From positions 1 through 25,016 of the forward strand of contig CAYVQU010000069.1 of assembly GCA_964453155.1 (NCBI GenBank): a DNA stretch of 25,016 bases, given 5' to 3'. This DNA is from CAYVQU01 sp964453155. Its GTDB lineage: Bacteria; Chloroflexota; Anaerolineae; Anaerolineales; UBA11858. Positions 23,592 through 25,016 of this stretch are shown here, piece after piece. The position numbers were made by a program, and so were the translations under genes. Below the pieces are notes generated by a model. It saw only the letters and a list, made by a program, of their open reading frames with translations, did not search any database and was not told where the DNA came from. Each line of letters opens with the position of its first letter. Position 1 is the stretch's first letter.

Positions 23592-23972
23592 TTAGACCAG
23601 CCTGGCAAGCTGTAGTCCACCCCAAACTGAGATGAGACCTAAAATGATTTGCGCCCCGAGGTTGGTCAACGCCGGGGTTGTCTGGCCATTTTGAACTAAC
23701 CTCATTGTTTCGTAGCTGAATGTTGAAAAGGTAGTGAAGGCCCCCAAAACACCGGTAAAAATAAAAGCGCGGGTGGTGGCTGTGAAAAACGCGCGTGAAT
23801 CAGCAACCCCGGCCAGAAATCCAATCAACAAGCAGCCCACCATATTGACGACAAAGGTCCCATAGGGAAACCCACCCGCAGTAGTAAAGCGGCTGACAAA
23901 ATCACTGGTTATATAGCGCAACGTTGCTCCGATAAAACCACCTAATCCGATAGATAAAATTTTTGTCAACAA
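23592..23972 (-). CDS. crcB: Fluoride exporter/channel CrcB (Fluc)
   Basis: A 126-aa, four-helix membrane protein that forms dual-topology dimers and lets fluoride out of the cell. Motifs: GLGGFIGATLRYITSDF (9-25), GTFVVNMVGCLLIGFLAG (38-55, pore Asn) and GVLGAFTTFSTFSYE (78-92, Phe box and Na site). TTG 23972 is chosen because AAGGAG lies seven bases upstream and it gives the normal family length; the longer open frame would run into the IS element. No fluoride riboswitch is recognisable in the 62 bp left between the start and the IS insertion, so its native upstream region has been split. Confidence 0.9.
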   Translation of the reverse strand: MLTKILSIGLGGFIGATLRYITSDFVSRFTTAGGFPYGTFVVNMVGCLLIGFLAGVADSRAFFTATTRAFIFTGVLGAFTTFSTFSYETMRLVQNGQTTPALTNLGAQIILGLISVWGGLQLARLV

Positions 23973-24068
23973 TGCAGGTCTCCTTGGATCCCAAGGCGGG
24001 ATTGTACCATGGCCGGTAAATGATGTTACTAGTACAAATATCGGGAGTGGATAAGAGAGTGGTGATTT

Positions 24069-24077
24069 TGATAAAAT
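24069..24077 (+). promoter_or_regulatory. Extended -10 of the IS transposase (leaderless)
   Basis: TGATAAAAT is followed by gaagcc and the ATG at 24084, the same geometry as at 23011-23026. There is no SD before the start. Confidence 0.45.
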
Positions 24078-24083
24078 GAAGCC

Positions 24084-24823
24084 ATGAAATGTCCAAAGTG
24101 TAAAACAGCAAAAAACCAAAACAAAGATGGGTTTACGAATGCGGGAAGCCAACGCTATCGGTGCCAGGAATGTGGGGCGAGATATACCCCTGAAAAGAAG
24201 GAGCAGGGATATCAGAAAAGCATTCGAGAATTAGCAATTCGGATGTATGCGGATGGGCTCAACTTTCGGCAGATTGGACGCCATTTGAAGGTTAGTCACG
24301 GTTCAGTGATGAACTGGGTGAAAGCCCATGCAGAACAACTGCCCACAGCACTCGTTCCTGAAGAAGTTTCCACAGTAGAGATGGATGAACTTTATACCTT
24401 CATAGCAGAGAAAAAAACAGGATCTACATCCTGACCTTTGTAGACCGAAAAACACGTTGTATTTTGGCTTGGAAGGTCAGTACCAAGCGCAGTGGTACTG
24501 AATTTCAAGATATGTTAGCAGACAGTGTTCAGGGGCATGATTATTTCAGCGACGACTATCAAGGTTACAAGACGGTACTTTAATGGCCTGCAATTCACCA
24601 TCCGATGAAAGATAAAAGTGAGACTTATTCTGTTGAAGGTGCGAATGCTGATTTACGCCATTATCTTGCGCGTTTGCGACGTAAATCTCGTTGCTTCTCG
24701 AGATGTGAACAAGCGCTGCGGAATGCCATTCAGCTCTTTGTTTTTGCTTACAATCGACGACAGTTGTTCAAGCAGCATTTCCCTAACTACACCTGCCACC
24801 TTATGGATTTCACAACACCATGA
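24084..24823 (+). pseudogene. IS1-family transposase (InsA/InsB'), interrupted by a nonsense codon
   Basis: InsA part (24084-24434): zinc ribbon CPKC...CQEC (Cys3, 6, 27, 30), then a helix-turn-helix (LNFRQIGRHLKVSHGSVMNWV) and the first DDE segment VEMDELYTF. At 24411-24418 a run of seven A and C lets ribosomes slip by -1 into IYILTFVDRKTRC, the normal continuation, as in classical IS1. The second Asp (YFSDDYQGY) and catalytic Glu (YSVEGANADLRHYLARLRRK) follow in the -1 frame. However TAA at 24581-24583 replaces a codon between YKTVL and WPAIHHP, so no full transposase can be made without read-through. It ends FTTP at the TGA just before the right inverted repeat. Confidence 0.85.
24411..24418 (+). 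promoter_or_regulatory. Programmed -1 frameshift site (A7C)
   Basis: Seven A followed by C in a GAG AAA AAA ACA context. A -1 slip restores the transposase frame (KKNRIYIL). IS1 uses an A6C site in the same place, so this is better read as programmed than as decay. Confidence 0.65.
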
Positions 24824-24867
24824 CTTTATCCACTCCCCAAATATCTATTCCTTCCTCTTAATACATG

Positions 24868-24896
24868 TTGACGAAATTTTGGCCGTATGTTAGCAT
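24868..24896 (+). promoter_or_regulatory. Promoter for the Wzz-like gene
   Basis: TTGACG (24868-24873), a 17-nt spacer and TAGCAT (24891-24896). The predicted start is near 24903, about 37 nt before the ATG. The IS right end lies 30 nt upstream of the -35. Confidence 0.5.
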
Positions 24897-24901
24897 ACGG
24901 C
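24882..24901. promoter_or_regulatory. Perfect palindrome over the -10 (operator candidate)
   Basis: gccgtatg-ttag-catacggc: an 8-bp perfect inverted repeat with a 4-nt centre that overlaps the -10 box. Near-direct repeats cgaaattttgg (24872-24882) and cgcaaattttggg (24903-24915) flank it. A repressor site or an RNA hairpin at the 5' end are both possible. Confidence 0.45.
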
Positions 24902-24939
24902 TCGCAAATTTTGGGTTGGGAGAAATTGAAGAAATCATT

Positions 24940-25016
24940 ATGAACGAGCATAAATATCCCCTCTATAATGATGAAATTGACTTGCGAGAAATCGTAGCAA
25001 CATTATTACATCATTG
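24940..25016 (+). CDS. Wzz/chain-length-determinant family protein, 3' partial
   Basis: Only 25 codons are in the window: MNEHKYPLYNDEIDLREIV then ATLLHH. The motif DEIDLREI followed by a leucine-rich start of a helix is typical of the cytoplasmic N-terminus of Wzz/polysaccharide co-polymerase proteins, which set exopolysaccharide chain length in the inner membrane. Purine-rich gaag lies about eight bases before the ATG. The assignment rests on a short stretch. Confidence 0.55.
   Translation, partial: MNEHKYPLYNDEIDLREIVATLLHH

Larger units (their letters stand above)
24043..24837 (+). mobile_element. IS1-family insertion sequence, 795 bp, non-autonomous
   Basis: Terminal inverted repeats at 24043-24064 and 24816-24837 match at 17 of 22, with the outer 12 bases (gggagtggataa) identical. 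Inside are InsA-like and InsB-like reading frames joined by a 7-A slippery run. It is inserted between crcB and the Wzz-like gene. Confidence 0.9.
24035..24845. repeat. 8-bp target-site duplication flanking the IS1-family element
   Basis: caaatatc occurs at 24035-24042 and again at 24838-24845, directly abutting both ends of the element. Eight bases is within the normal range for IS1-family transposition, and the perfect match implies a recent insertion. Confidence 0.85.

Noticed and set aside
23973..24042. Fluoride riboswitch upstream of crcB
   Set aside because: The remaining 62-70 bp show none of the conserved pairing elements of the crcB motif; the IS may have displaced the original region.
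24405..24434. Simple frameshift decay in the transposase
   Set aside because: The A7C run sits where IS1 elements use programmed -1 frameshifting and the -1 frame restores the family sequence; the true defect is the TAA at 24581.

Overview
The window looks like a chromosomal segment of a Chloroflexota bacterium, probably Anaerolineae-like. This is an inference from the gene mix: NBR1-Ig lipoprotein, YVTN propeller fused to a di-heme module, EFR1 ferrodoxin, prokaryotic TRPM-type SLOG protein, several TTG starts with good Shine-Dalgarno (SD) sites, and dense internally repetitive hairpin repeats. No rRNA, tRNA, CRISPR array or prophage is visible. The only mobile element is one IS1-family copy near the right end.

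Left third (1-8.5 kb, all + strand): an exported protein cut by the window edge; a DapF-family epimerase in which both catalytic cysteines are serine; a SLOG protein overlapping a 155-residue unknown; a GNAT acetyltransferase carrying a repeat-derived insert; a flavin-reductase-like protein; an HD protein; an EFR1 flavodoxin/ferredoxin; a methyltransferase; and a tandem-TIR protein. These look like independent accessory genes. Most are separated by 60-110 bp inverted repeats built from short units of about 10 nt.

Middle (8.6-16.3 kb): three large exported + strand genes form a probable cell-surface redox cluster. They are a five-heme lipoprotein, a 1326-residue multidomain protein, and a YVTN beta-propeller with a C-terminal di-heme peroxidase-like module. 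The last two overlap by GTGA.

16.27-19.8 kb: a promoter, a 15-codon serine-rich leader ORF and a set of competing RNA hairpins ending in an intrinsic terminator precede a Glu/Leu/Phe/Val dehydrogenase homologue. Its active-site lysine is glutamine, and it is followed 3 bp later by a PEP/pyruvate-binding-domain protein. This is the best candidate for an undescribed regulated system in the window.

Right end (20-25 kb): an NBR1-Ig lipoprotein converges through a shared terminator on an MscS channel plus degenerate M23 pair (- strand). Then come a cysteine-cluster protein with a probable leaderless mRNA, crcB (- strand), an IS1-family element with a perfect 8-bp target duplication but a nonsense mutation, and the first 25 codons of a Wzz-like chain-length protein with a palindrome over its promoter.

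Recurring themes are (i) enzyme families with substituted catalytic residues (DapF, GDH, M23) and (ii) short palindromic repeats both between genes and read through in frame inside three genes.
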